NCBI GenBank assembly: GCA_964527325.1 | Contig: CAZGNU010000010.1 | Coordinates: 1 to 34,861 of the forward strand | Length of the DNA stretch: 34,861 nt | DNA from: UBA6164 sp964527325 | GTDB lineage: Bacteria > Patescibacteriota > Gracilibacteria > BD1-5 > UBA6164 | Reading direction: 5' to 3' | Made by a program: the position numbers and the translations under genes | The notes under the pieces: model-generated | What the model was told of the DNA's origin: nothing | What the model saw: the letters and a program-made list of their open reading frames with translations, nothing else | The model's database searches: none | Part shown: positions 10,734 to 21,006 of the stretch, piece after piece | Layout of the letters: each line of letters opens with the position of its first letter | How positions within the stretch are numbered: the first letter of the stretch is position 1

Positions 10734-12395
10734 ATGAAAACTATAAAAGAAATAATAAATAATTTGCAAGACCTTGAATCAGAATTTAATCTTTTTAATT
10801 CTAGAATATTTGAATTTGCTAAATCTACTAATAAGTGAGATATAGATAAGAGTTTATTAGAAAAATATATTAATAGCATTAATGGTTATATAAAATTAAT
10901 TTGAAAATACAAGGAAGAGGTTTCAAAAATGAATGAAGATAAAGCAGATTTTGGAGCTCAAAAAGATCTTGTATTATTTAGACTAGAAAAAATATGAAAA
11001 ATTTTTAATAATACTTTGAAAAAGTTAACTATTATAAATGGCAGTATAGTATGAAAAACAAAATCTAAAAAAACTGAAGTCAAAATAGATTTTGACTCTA
11101 GAGATGAAATGCAGGAAATAAATAAATATTTATATGAATTTTATAATAATTATAATAAAAATTTAGAATTTCAAAAAAAATATAATATAGATATTTCTCT
11201 GGATGATGCTTATGAAGCAAGGGTAGAAAAAATGTTGTGATCATTAAAATTAATAAAACAGGAAAATAAATATGTTATAAATTTAAATAATATATTTGAA
11301 ACTATTGAAGAATTAGATGTAGATTTTAATACGATTTTTAAAGAAACTATAGATGTTGATAAAAGATTTTTTTCAAATTTTATGAATCAATATTTACTAG
11401 AAAAAAAATGATCTTTTGTTTTTCAAAAATTTAATGAATTTTTTAGTGATAAATATGTAAATAAAACATTTGATCTCACAGAATCTGCTTTTAATATAGA
11501 TAATAATAATTTTAAATTAGTAATAAAAAAAGAATATAAAAATTTAAATATTCTAAAAATATTATTTAGTAATATAAAAAAATATAAATTATTTAAATCA
11601 TTAAATAAAAAATATGAATTGTTTAAAGATTTTAGTTTTTTTGAAGAAAAACATAAAATCTTTACATATATAGCAAAAAAAGATTATAAAAATGCTTTCA
11701 GTGTAATTAAAGATATAAAAATAAAAATCAAATCAAATAATACTAGTGTTATTGAAAAAAATAATGATATTTTTAAATCTAGTTTAGAATTATTAGAAAA
11801 TTATAATTTAATATCTAAGGAGTATGTAGCAAAGTTAAGTTTTGGATTTATGTGAAGTTTGTTTGATGTATTTGATAAGACGAAAGTATCTGATAAATAT
11901 ATACAACAATGATTATTAAATGTAGCTGAAAAATTTAACAAAGAATTGAAAACAGTTGAATTTACTTGAAATGATATTAAGGATTTAAGAAATTTTTTAA
12001 AAATAATTAAAAAATACAATAAACATTTAAAAGAAATAAAAAAGAATATTGATTCTTTGGAAACATATTTATTAACTTGAATAAAATATAGCTATGGTTC
12101 TACTTTGAAAAAATATAAATCAAGTATGAATACAAAACTTAATAATTTAAGAGCACTTTTATTTTTAAGTACAAGTTTATTAATAAAAAATGAATTTGAA
12201 GATTATATTTCAACTGTTTTAAGTACAAGATTTTCTGTTGCAAAAAAAAGATATTATGCTGCTAAAAGAGCTAGATCAAGTTCATCATCTAGTTCTAGTC
12301 GGTCTTGAAGTTCTTCGTCTAGCTCTAGTTGGTCATCATCTAGCTCAAGTAGTTTTTCATCAAGTTATAGTAGTTCAGGATCTAGTAGTTGGTAA
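10734..12395 (+). CDS. Long helical protein with a Ser/Trp-rich C-terminal tail
   Basis: 553 aa, soluble, Lys/Asn/Glu/Ile-rich, helical throughout, with no signal peptide and no recognised domain for ~510 residues. From about residue 512 it becomes basic (KKRYYAAKRAR) and then switches abruptly to a ~40-residue tail of almost pure serine with spaced aromatic residues, ending SSSYSSSGSSSW. Tails of this type (Gly/Ser-rich ending in Trp) are characteristic of YgcG/TPM membrane proteins, and the TPM-like gene lies 13 bases upstream. I infer the two proteins may work together. The codons for the tail mix AGT, TCT, TCA, AGC and TCG, so this is selection for serine rather than a DNA repeat. Confidence 0.7.
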
Positions 12396-12399
12396 AAAA

Positions 12400-12424
12400 A
12401 ACAAGGGGCTAAAGCCACCTTGTT
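12400..12424. terminator. Hairpin between convergent genes
   Basis: Arms AACAAGG (12400-12406) and CCTTGTT (12418-12424) plus an inner GGC/GCC pairing. It lies five bases after the operon stop at 12395 and 14 bases before the stop of the convergent AAA+ gene, so it may serve both strands. Confidence 0.6.
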
Positions 12425-12437
12425 AATTGTTTTGTAT

Positions 12438-13739
12438 TTAAACTCTAATATTTTTTTTCTTTTTCTCTTTTTCATCTTCTTCTATCCATTCATCAAATAT
12501 ACTCATATCTACAAATTTTATAGAAGGAGTAGTCTCATAAATAGCCTTTTCTAATAATTCCATAGTCATTACACTATGCTCTAATTTTTGTTTTAATTTT
12601 TTAGGATCAATATTATCAATATTATTAGCTAAATCTAGGATTGATTGGCTAGCATCACGAGCTACTTCATCACATATAGCTTCAATATCAGCAGCTACGT
12701 ATCACTCACTTAATTTAGCAAGACGTTCATAATCAAGTTCTTTATGTGGTTTATTTTCTTTTGCTATAAATATTTCAAAAAGTTCTTTTCTAGCATTAAA
12801 ATCAGGTGGTCAAATATAGATTTTTTTATCCAGTCTACCTGATCTAAGTAAAGCACTATCTAAATGATCTGGTCTGTTTGTAGCTGCTACTACTATTAGG
12901 TTTGGGGCATCTTCTAGAGCATTAAATTCTTGCAGGAATTGACTTACTTCCTCAGCTTTATTTGAATCTACATTATGAGTTCTTTTAGAAACTAGTGAAT
13001 CAATTTCGTCTAAAAAAAGTATAATTGGTCATTTTTCACTTGCTTCTTTAGCTTGTGTAAAAAAGTCTCTAATGTTTTTACTAGTAGCGTGGATATAACT
13101 AGAACCAAATTCTCAAACAGATTTTTTAATAAGCCCAGCTCACAATTCTTGAGCTAATTTTTTTGTTATAAAAGTTTTACCTGTCCCTGGAGGACCGTAA
13201 AACAACATTCCAGTTGGAATTCATACATTAAACTTTTTATAAGCATCATGTATTTGTTTATACATTAAATCTTTTTCTTTTTTAATTTTGCTTCCCTCTC
13301 CTTGTAGGGGAGGGACTGAGGGTGGGGTTTCAAGTTCCATCATTAAAAACTTAAATTTAAGAGGTTTAATAAAATTTTCTCTTAAATTTTCTTTTAATTC
13401 TGCCATTCATGCTACTCAATTAAATCACCATGTAGCAGGATTTTTCTTTTCAAAATATTTTATATTAATTGGAGGGAGTTTGTTTCACTGTTCTTCAGTT
13501 TTATTAATATATGGTTTAGTAGAAGGATTATAACTTTCTCCAGCTTCAATTGCTTCAGGAGTTACAAAAGTATCTTTAAAAGAGCTTGTTATTTCAGAAG
13601 CTTTCTTAATTTCTTTTTCCATATTCTTAAGTCATTTTCTGAAATCTCATGCCCAGTCTTTTTCTGCTACTCATTTAAATTCTTTTGAACTAGTTACTGC
13701 ATCGAAAAATGCATCAAATCAAGTATTATTATTAGTCAT
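12438..13739 (-). CDS. AAA+ ATPase (FtsH/Cdc48-like module, no protease)
   Basis: 433 aa. The N-terminal ~170 residues are family-specific. The AAA module has Walker A GPPGTGKT (182-189), Walker B LFLDEID (D244/E245), the second region of homology with ATNRPDHLDSALLRSGRLDKKIYI (Arg finger area), then the helical lid. There is no zinc-protease HEXXH, so it is not a full FtsH. It is more like an unfoldase or remodelling ATPase of the Cdc48/Vps4 type, and the substrate is unknown. Residues ~137-150 (TPPSVPPLQGEGS) are encoded by a palindromic repeat inserted in frame upstream of the AAA domain. The C-terminus is acidic then basic (EEDEKEKKKKNIRV). Confidence 0.85.
13291..13330. repeat. Palindromic repeat inside the AAA+ gene
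   Basis: GC-rich element with arms CCCTCTCC and GGGGAGGG, then GACTGAGGGTGGGG. On the gene strand it reads TPPSVPPLQGEGS in frame. The base composition is sharply different from the flanks. Elements encoding PPSVPPLQGEG-like peptides are familiar as dispersed repeats in many bacterial genomes. Confidence 0.75.
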
Positions 13740-13764
13740 TTTTGTTTTTTACAAAATAAGTTAA

Positions 13765-13807
13765 TCCTTCACTCTATCGGGAGCTTCCTTTAATACTAAA
13801 GGAAGCC
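13765..13807. repeat. Dispersed palindromic repeat, copy 1 (inverted)
   Basis: Contains a perfect 10-bp stem, GCTTCCTTTA (13783-13792) and TAAAGGAAGC (13797-13806), with loop ATAC, next to a short CTCTATCGGGAG segment that can itself fold. Its reverse complement aligns with the element at 13868-13909. It lies just upstream of the AAA+ start and could act as a 5' leader structure. Confidence 0.75.
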
Positions 13808-13867
13808 TTGCTATTTATGTTTTTGTTATTTATTAAGTAAAAATTAAATAATACTTAAATCAATTTT

Positions 13868-13909
13868 CTTCCTTTAGTATTAAAGGAAGTACCCCGAAGG
13901 GGGGATGGA
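13868..13909. repeat. Dispersed palindromic repeat, copy 2
   Basis: Stem CTTCCTTTA (13868-13876) and TAAAGGAAG (13881-13889), loop GTAT, followed by a second small hairpin CCCC-GAA-GGGG (from 13892). It ends at the stop codon of the minus-strand gene that finishes at 13910. Together with copy 1 it frames a ~60-base AT-rich spacer in inverted orientation. Confidence 0.75.
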
Positions 13910-15055
13910 TTATTTTAATTTATCCATATAAATTTTAATTCCTTTTATATGTTGTTCTACATCTTTAATTCTCATAATTGTTCTAGTTTTACTAGCTACG
14001 AGTGGTCATTGTAATGATTTATCATTAGTATTCAAAATTTGTTTTTCTATATTAATTTTATTTTGTTTTAATTTGTCTAGATTGTTTTGTAATAAATCAG
14101 AAATTTGTTTTAGGGGAGTATATATTTGTTTTTTTATCCGTGAGTTATAGATAGAAAAATTGAACATATTTTTATATTTTGAATCTTTTATTTCTTTTTT
14201 TAATTTAATACTAGATTTAATTGCATCTTCAGCTTCTTCATTTATATTTTTTATTCAAGAATTTATTTTTGTGAGTAAACTATCTTTCCAATCACTTTTC
14301 ATTGCTTGAGAGAGTAAAGTAGAAAGATTTTTCTTTTCTTTATTTAGTTCTAAAGAATTATTATATATATTTTCAAACTGATTATTTATTACTGTAATTT
14401 TATGACCTGTTACTAATAATATTTGTTTATTAATAAAACTGAGTATATTTCAAAAAATCCATATAAAAAATATTCAAAATAAATAAATAAATCATAAAGA
14501 TAAAACATATATTGAATATAATGCTCATAAAAATAATATTGCCTTAGCGGCATTTTTTCATCTTCATATTTTTCATATTCTGGAATATCAATATTTAATT
14601 TGAAGTTTTACATGATCTATGAATTTATTTTTTGTTTTAAGAATATTCGATTCTTTAAATAAATTTTCTTCAAATAAATTTCATATTTTTTTTAAATCTA
14701 TATCATAAATAAATTTATTTAATTTATTTATTCTTCAATTAATTAAAATAGATGAATCTGTTATAAGTACTTGAGAATTTTTTCTTAAAATACTAGATCT
14801 TTTTATTGCTAATCAAACTAAATATATTATTAAAAATATATTGATTATTCAAAGTACTCAAAAAAAATACATATTAAATATTGAATATGCTTGAGCGTAT
14901 ATAAGAATAATACTAGGAATTAATAAAACCATTGAAAAAAAAGCTCCTAATTTTTCAATTAATTTCAAAAAATCTCTTTCTATACTTTGTTTTACATCTT
15001 GTTCTCATATCCAGTTATACAAGTAAAATCATCTTTCATTAATTTTTTCTTGCAT
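13910..15055 (-). CDS. Membrane protein of unknown function, 381 aa
   Basis: ATG at 15055 to TAA 13910. The frame is also open upstream for about 20 codons with a TTG at 15091, so an earlier start is possible. Two hydrophobic hairpins, at about 40-90 (FFSMVLLIPSIILIYAQ and onward) and about 190-225 (ILFLGALYSIYVLSLGF and onward), give four spans. The region between them and the C-terminal ~150 residues are charged, helical and probably coiled coil. No family is recognised. It is preceded on the same strand by the 229-aa gene ending at 15117. Confidence 0.7.
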
Positions 15056-15116
15056 GTGCTTTGGTATAGAAAAAGAATGATTTGTCTCCAAATCATTTTT
15101 TTTCTTATTATTGATT

Positions 15117-15806
15117 TTATTTTTTTAAATGTTTAGGTTTATTGTTATTTTTTCTATGGTGACGTCTAATTCAATCTAATATAAGATTTATTTTTCAACT
15201 TCTTACATTAACTACAGCTTTAGTTAATCATCTTCTATTTAATCATATTGGTTGTTGAGATCTTGATCAATTACTATTGAAAAATTTTATAATTTTTCAA
15301 TCATAATAAAAAGTAAGATTAATTTTTTGATCTCATCTTAGGCTACTTCTAGAATTTCTTTTCATTACAATTGTAGTTTGATACATATTTCTTCTTCAAT
15401 TTATCTTGAAAAATTTGATTTCATGTCTTTGATTTAATACATATTCTCTTCTTGATCACAGGAATTTTAAATTTCATTTAGCGTCAATTATTCAAAGACG
15501 CAAATGTACTTCTATACTTTCGTTAATATGTTCAGGTGTTATTTGTAAAGCATCTTTTAATCTATTAATTTGAATTGTATCATCTACTATTAATTCACGT
15601 TGTTCTTGTAATAATTTTAAATATTTAATAGTTGCTTGTTTATTTAATTCCTCAGCAAAATCTATAATATCTTTAGAACTATAATCATCTCTGTTTCATC
15701 TTAAATATTGATCAATTAATTTTTTATCATTTGAAGAAATATTACTTCATGATGTATTATCAGAATCATTACCTCAAAATTTGAATGTTGTTTTATTGTT
15801 ACTCAT
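15117..15806 (-). CDS. Hypothetical basic protein, 229 aa
   Basis: ATG 15806 to TAA 15117. The N-terminus (~30 residues) is polar and Ser/Asn-rich. A helical middle (EELNKQATIKYLKLLQEQRE) is followed by a beta-rich, strongly basic C-terminal half (TTIVMKRNSRSSLRGDQKIN, NRRGLTKAVVNVRSG) and ends in RRHHRKNNNKPKHLKK. The basic tail suggests nucleic-acid binding, which is inference only. No family is recognised. It probably forms a transcript with the membrane protein that follows. Confidence 0.7.
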
Positions 15807-15907
15807 AATTTATTTTTTAACATATATTTATCATTATTTTAACACAAAACTTCCATTATTTCAAAAAAAGGGTATGATTTAGAAAATTTATTAATAAATG
15901 TATAAAA

Positions 15908-16570
15908 ATGTTTGTAGTTATTGATGGGATAGATGGAGCTGGAAAGTCTACTCAGATTAAAAAAATAAGAGAAAATTTAGAAAAAGAGTGAAAAACTGTA
16001 AAGGTAATTAGTTATCCTAGATATAATGAGCAGTCGAGTTTTTTAGTAAAAAAATATTTAAATTGAGAATACTGAAAAAATGTTTGAGCAAAACAAGCAA
16101 GTATGTTTTATGTTGTAGATAGATTTGATTCTAGTGCTAATTTAAGAAATGATTTAGAAAAGTATGATTATGTAATTACTGATAGATATGTTTCAGCAAA
16201 TATGATTCATCAAGCAGGAAAAATTGATAATAAAACAGAAAGAAATAAATTTTTAGATTGGTTAGATGAATTAGAGTTTTGAATTTTTGGTATTCCTAGA
16301 CCAGATAAAATAATATTTTTAAATGTCACACCAGAAGTTAGTATAAAAAATATGAATTCTAGATGATGAGAGGACAAGGATTATATAAAAGATTGAAAAA
16401 AAATGGATATTCATGAAGAAGACAAAGATCATCTAATAAATGCACATGCTTCAGCTATGGAAGTAGTAAATAAATATACGGATTGGGTTAAAATTGATTG
16501 TGAGGAAGCTGGTGAGATGAGGGGGGTTGAGGAGATAAGTGGGGAAATAATAAAAGAAATAAATAATTAA
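15908..16570 (+). CDS. tmk: Thymidylate kinase
   Basis: 220 aa, the normal length. It phosphorylates dTMP to dTDP with ATP in the cytoplasm. The P-loop GIDGAGKST is at 7-15, the TDRYVSAN motif (D92-R93-Y94) binds the nucleotide, and VVDRFDSSANLR lies at 69-80. The lid region RGGEDKDYIKDGKK carries basic residues. The last ~25 residues use GGG, GAG and GTG codons unusually often for this genome. It heads a plus-strand operon; yraN starts two bases after its stop. Confidence 0.93.
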
Positions 16571-16572
16571 CC

Positions 16573-16932
16573 ATGACAACAAAAAAAACCTGAGACCAAT
16601 GAGAAATAATAGCAATAAAGTATCTTCAAAAAAATTGATATTCTATAAAAGATACTAATTTTAAATTTGGAAGATTTTGAGAAATAGATGTTATAGCAAA
16701 ATTAAATTGAATTACTTGTTTTATTGAAGTTAAATATAGAACAAATACAAAATATGGAATTCCAGAAGAAGCAATTACTCCAAATAAAATGTTTAAGTTT
16801 CAGAAAACCATGGAATATTATGTAATGAAAAATAAACTAGATTTTGAGAAAATAAGAGTTGATGTTATTACAATAATAAAATGAGAAACAAGTTATAAAC
16901 TTAAACATTATAAAAATATTGAAATATATTAA
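16573..16932 (+). CDS. yraN: YraN/UPF0102 family endonuclease-like protein
   Basis: 119 aa, the usual length. The motifs FGEIDVIA (about 36-43) and CFIEVKYRTNTKYG (about 49-62) form the restriction-endonuclease-like core (D...E-x-K). The start MTTKKTGDQGEIIAIKYLQK corresponds to the conserved GExxAxxYL helix. Family members are presumed nucleases of the Holliday-junction-resolvase fold. The catalytic Asp, Glu and Lys are all present. The gene is two bases downstream of tmk. Confidence 0.9.
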
Positions 16933-16976
16933 TATTTTTATATATTATAGATAATAATATTTTTTTAAAAAACAAA

Positions 16977-18233
16977 ATGATAGATAGATTAAACCCCTTT
17001 TTAAATGCTAGAAAACAATTAAGACAAGCATGTGACCTATACTGAAATTGTAGAGATGATGTTAATCAATATGAATTAATATCACATCCAAAGAGGATAA
17101 TAGAGGTTAATATACCAGTTAGAATGGATAATGGTATGATAAAAACATTTACGTGATTTAGGTCTCAACACAATGATGCTAGATGACCATTTAAATGATG
17201 AATTAGATTTCATCCTGATGTAGATAGAGAAGAAGTTAAAGCTCTTTCAATGTGGATGACTTTTAAATGTGCTGTTGTTGATATACCTCTTGGATGATGA
17301 AAGTGATGAGTTATTGTTAACCCAAAAGAATTATCTCTTTGAGAATTAGAAAGACTTTCAAGATGATACGTAAGAGTACTTTATAAATATTTATGACCTG
17401 AAATTGATGTGCCTGCACCAGATGTTAATACTAATCCCCAAGTAATGTCTTGGATGATGGATGAGTATTCTGAACTTGCTTGAAAATATTCACCATGAAG
17501 TTTTACATGAAAACCTCTTACTTCAGGTTGATCAAAATGAAGATGAGCATCAACAGCTCAATGATGAGTTTACGTATTAGAAGAAATTTTGAAGTTAAAA
17601 AATGAAGAGATAAAATGAAAAAAAATAATAATTCAATGAGCTTGAAATGCATGATTAACAGTTGCAGAAATATTGAGTGATATGTGAGCAATACTTATAT
17701 GAATTTCTGATTCGAAATGAGGAATATATAATGAAAAATGATTATTTATTGATAAAATAATTTCTTTAAAAAAAGAAAGAAAATCTGTTACAAAATATTT
17801 AGATGCAGAAAAAATAGATAATTTAAAAATTCTTGAAAAGCAGTGTGATATTTTAATTCCTGCAGCATTAGAAAATCAAATTATTGAAAAAAATGCTAAT
17901 AAAATAAAAACAAATATTATTTTAGAATTAGCAAATGGTCCTGTTATACCAGAAGCAGATGAAATATTATATAAAAAGTGAATAGTTGTTATTCCTGATA
18001 TATTAGCAAATGCTTGAGGAGTTATGGTTTCATATTTTGAACAAGTACAAAATAATACTAATTATTATTGGGAAGAAGATGAAATAGATAATAAATTACA
18101 TACAAAAATAACACATTCTGCAAAAAATGTTTATAAAATGGCAGAAAAAACAAAGACTCATCTTAGAAATGCAGCATATATAATTGCTATGAAAAGAGTA
18201 TTAGATGCTATGAAGGATAGAGGAGAATTTTAA
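16977..18233 (+). CDS. gdhA: Glutamate dehydrogenase (Glu/Leu/Phe/Val dehydrogenase family)
   Basis: 418 aa, typical of the hexameric ~45 kDa class. It interconverts glutamate and 2-oxoglutarate plus ammonia with NAD(P). The substrate-domain lysines are visible: K73 in GPFKGGIRFHP, K97 in MTFKCAVVDIP and K109 in PLGGGKGG. PAPDVNTNPQVMSWMMDEYS follows, then the Rossmann segment IIIQGAGNAGLTVAEIL and the VIPDILANAGGVMVSYFEQVQN region. Most family glycines are UGA codons. In a genome expected to lack most amino-acid biosynthesis, it would link carbon and nitrogen and could feed transamination alongside the ilv and chorismate genes further right. Confidence 0.95.
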
Positions 18234-18252
18234 AATTTTTAAATAAATAAAT

Positions 18253-18786
18253 ATGGCAGAAATTGATCAAAATGAATTAGAAAAAATATCTGATTATTCT
18301 ATTGCATTAATTCAAGAAATATCAAGAGATATAGAATCATTAAATAAACATATATGACGCAAGGGGAACAATTTAGATAAAATAAATAGAAAAATAGATT
18401 TAGCTAGATGAAATTGAGTAAATGTTGATTCGCTTGATAAACAAGTCCAAGAGTTTAGAGTTTCTTTATTTAAAAGACAAATAAAACATAAGCTAGAAGA
18501 TTTAAAATCATGAACATGAAATTTTTTGAACGATGTTACAAAAATTAGATGAGAGTACGAAGAGCTTCAAAAAGAAAAATGAATAGATTTGGTATTATTA
18601 GAAAAATTAATGAAAGAACTATCTAATGAACTAACAAGATCTTTAATAAAACACATGATAACAAATATTGGGCAAGAATGAGGTACATCACTCCATTCTA
18701 TGGATAAAATTGCAGAAGAATTAGAAAAAGCTAAAGAAAAATGAATCAGAGTAGATGATATTGAAGAAATGTTGTTTGGAGGATAA
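18253..18786 (+). CDS. Coiled-coil protein of unknown function, 177 aa
   Basis: ATG 18253, 19 bases after gdhA, to TAA 18784. It is highly charged and helical throughout (DYSIALIQEISRDIESLNKH; LIKHMITNIGQEGG), without membrane segments or Cys. Heptad-like spacing suggests a coiled coil. It ends in EEMLFGG. No family is recognised. It is probably co-transcribed with gdhA and the ABC-F gene. Confidence 0.75.
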
Positions 18787-18791
18787 AAAAA

Positions 18792-18820
18792 TGTAGGGGT
18801 ACTACTTGAGGTATCCTTTT
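18792..18820. repeat. Short hairpin repeat upstream of the ABC-F gene
   Basis: TGTAGGGGTAC...GGTATCCTT forms an imperfect stem with G-U pairs. Its reverse complement aligns with the element at 26700-26727 (both share AAAAGG, CAAG and the ACCCCTACA end). It sits in the 54-base gap before the next ATG. Confidence 0.6.
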
Positions 18821-18840
18821 TAAATTTTAATGAATAAAAA

Positions 18841-20295
18841 ATGAGTGCTTCAAATGAAACTGTAATAAGTTTTAAGTCAGTAGATTTCTCTTATGATCCA
18901 AGAAAACCAATCTTGGAAGATGTTAGTTTCAATATAAGAAAATGAAACAAGATAACAATTATGTGACAAAACTGAGCTGGAAAGTCTACGATTTTTAAAC
19001 TAATAAATGGTTGAATAGAACAAAAAACTTGAGTTATAAATGTAGATAAAAAATTAACTATTGCTACATGATTTCAAGTAGTATTACCAGAAGATAAAGA
19101 GCTAACAGTTTCAGATTTTTTCAGGAAATATTTTAAAGATGACACAGTTTTTAATATAGATAAGCAAATAAGTGATATTCTTAGAGTTGTAAACTTAAAA
19201 GCTCCACTTGAAAAACAAATAAAAGCTTTTTCTGGAGGGCAACAAGCAAGGCTTTTATTGGCTGCAGCTTTAATACAAAACCCTGATATATTATTACTTG
19301 ATGAACCTACAAATAATTTAGATAAAGAAGGTATTTGGCATTTAATAACATTTCTACAAAACTATAAAAAAACAGTTATGGTTATTTCTCATGATGCTGA
19401 ATTTTTAAATAGTTTTACAGATTGAGTATTATACCTTGATATACATACAAAATGAGTAGAGCAATTTATGTGAGATTATCATGACGTTGTTGAGCAAATA
19501 AAAAGAAAAATAGAAAAAGAAAATATGGCAAATGCTAGACTAAAAAAAGAGGCTGATGCTAAAAAAGCACAAGCAGAGAAATTTGCACACAAGTGAGGTA
19601 AACTAAGACTTGTAGCTAAAAAAATGAGAGAAGCAGCAGCTGATATGACAGACGAAATGGTTGATACAAGAAAAGAAGATAAAACTATTAGAAATTTTAA
19701 AATACCGCTTCAAGATGATATAGGTTGAGTATTACTTGATATTCATTCAGCACATGTGATGAATGATGATGAAGTTGTAGAGAAAGATATAGATATACAA
19801 ATTAGAAAAGATGACCACATACTTTTATCATGACCAAATGGTATAGGGAAGTCTACTTTACTAGAAAAAATAGTAAATGGTGATGAAACCTGAGCAACTC
19901 TAACTTCATGAGTAAAAATAGGGTATTATAGACAAGATTTTTCAAATTTAGATTTTGACAGGACTGTTTATGATTGTTTAAGAGAAACAGCTCCAGAAGA
20001 AATCTGAGAACAAGAGCTTAGATCAACAGCAGCATGATTCCTAATTACCTGACCAATCATGAAATCCAGAATTTGAGATCTATCAGAGTGACTAAAATGA
20101 CTAGTAGCATTCTGCAGACTAGTATTCCTAAAACCATGAATTCTAATCCTAGATGAACCAACTAATCATATAAACTTCAGACACATCCCAGTAATAGCCC
20201 AAGCACTCAGTGATTTCAAATGATGAATGATACTAGTTTCCCATGTAGATGAGTTTGTATGGCAAATTAGGATTGATCAATATTTGGATTTGTAG
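18841..20295 (+). CDS. ABC-F family ATPase (translation factor or resistance type)
   Basis: 484 aa, two ABC domains and no membrane span. Domain 1: Walker A GQNGAGKS (42-49), signature FSGGQQ (S131-GGQ), LLLDEPTNNLD and the SHD switch. A charged linker rich in Lys/Glu (about 215-265) takes the place of the P-site tRNA interaction motif. Domain 2: Walker A GPNGIGKS (331-338), signature LSEGLKG (S415) in place of LSGGQ, then LILDEPTNHIN (D438/E439), with Asn for the usual D-loop Asp, and SHVDEF. ABC-F proteins act on the ribosome. It is shorter than Uup or EttA. The last ~100 codons use more C-ending codons (CTA, ATC, TTC, CCA) than the rest of the gene. Confidence 0.88.
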
Positions 20296-20305
20296 AAAAT
20301 ATTTT

Positions 20306-20324
20306 AAAAAGAGATACTTTTTTT
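20306..20324. terminator. Short hairpin between convergent genes
   Basis: AAAAAG (20306-20311), loop AGATA, then CTTTTTTT. It lies 11 bases after the ABC-F stop and runs into the stop codon of the convergent rubrerythrin gene. The stem is only six pairs, so efficiency is uncertain. Confidence 0.5.
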
Positions 20325-20898
20325 AATAATTATCTTCCTTAATCTGAAAATGTGCTTGTGGATGTAAACATGCAGGGCATTCTTCTGGGGCTTCAGTTCA
20401 TTCATGTAAATATCAGCAATTTAAGCATTTCCAGATGATTTTGTTATCGTTTTTGAATACTTTTCAGTTTTCTAGGTTAGAGTATAGTTTTGAGTACCTT
20501 TCTTCATGAGCTTTTTCTACTTTTGCAATTTCCCTAAAAGCAGTTGCTATTTCAGGAAAACCTTCTTCTTCTGCGATTTGTGCGAATTCTGGGTATAGTA
20601 TAGTCCATTCTTCATTTTCTCATTTTGCTGAAGCTTTTAGATTTTCTAAAGTAGTTCAGATTTTTCAAGCAGGGTAAGTCGCTGTAATTTCCAGATCACT
20701 TCATTCTAAAAATTTAAAAAATCTTTTAGCATGCTCTTTTTCATTTAGAGCAGTTTCAGTAAAGATGTTAAAAATTTGTACAAGACCTTCTTTTTTTGCT
20801 TGTTTAGCAAAAAAATCATATCTATTTCTAGCTTGAGACTCTCAAGCAAAAGATTTTAATAGATTTTCTTCTGTTTTAGTTCCTTTTATAGTTTTCAT
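20323..20898 (-). CDS. Rubrerythrin
   Basis: 191 aa, typical length. The ferritin-like diiron domain is N-terminal: the first helix has ESQARNRYDFFAKQA, the next TETALNEKEHAKRFF (ExxH), then PEFAQIAEEEGFPEIATAFR and KVEKAHEERY (second Glu/ExxH set). The C-terminal rubredoxin-like domain has CLNCGYLHEG and CPACLHPQAHF, supplying four Cys for one iron. It reduces hydrogen peroxide using electrons from rubredoxin-like partners and points to an anaerobic or microaerophilic life. It is transcribed away from the C39-like genes. Confidence 0.95.
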
Positions 20899-21006
20899 AT
20901 TTTTTTAAATTATAAGATAAATATTATATAAGTATATAATATATTTTTTGTAAAAAAATCAAATTTATGATTTAATTATATATATTATCATTATATATTT
21001 CTTTTT

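Noticed and set aside
12282..12395. Possible DNA repeat in the Ser-tail region
   Set aside because: Serine codons are mixed (AGT, TCT, TCA, AGC, TCG) without a regular period, so it is a protein feature and not a tandem repeat.
15056..15116. Upstream extension of the 381-aa membrane protein
   Set aside because: The frame is open but offers only a TTG; the ATG at 15055 is the simplest start. It is kept as an alternative in the feature text.
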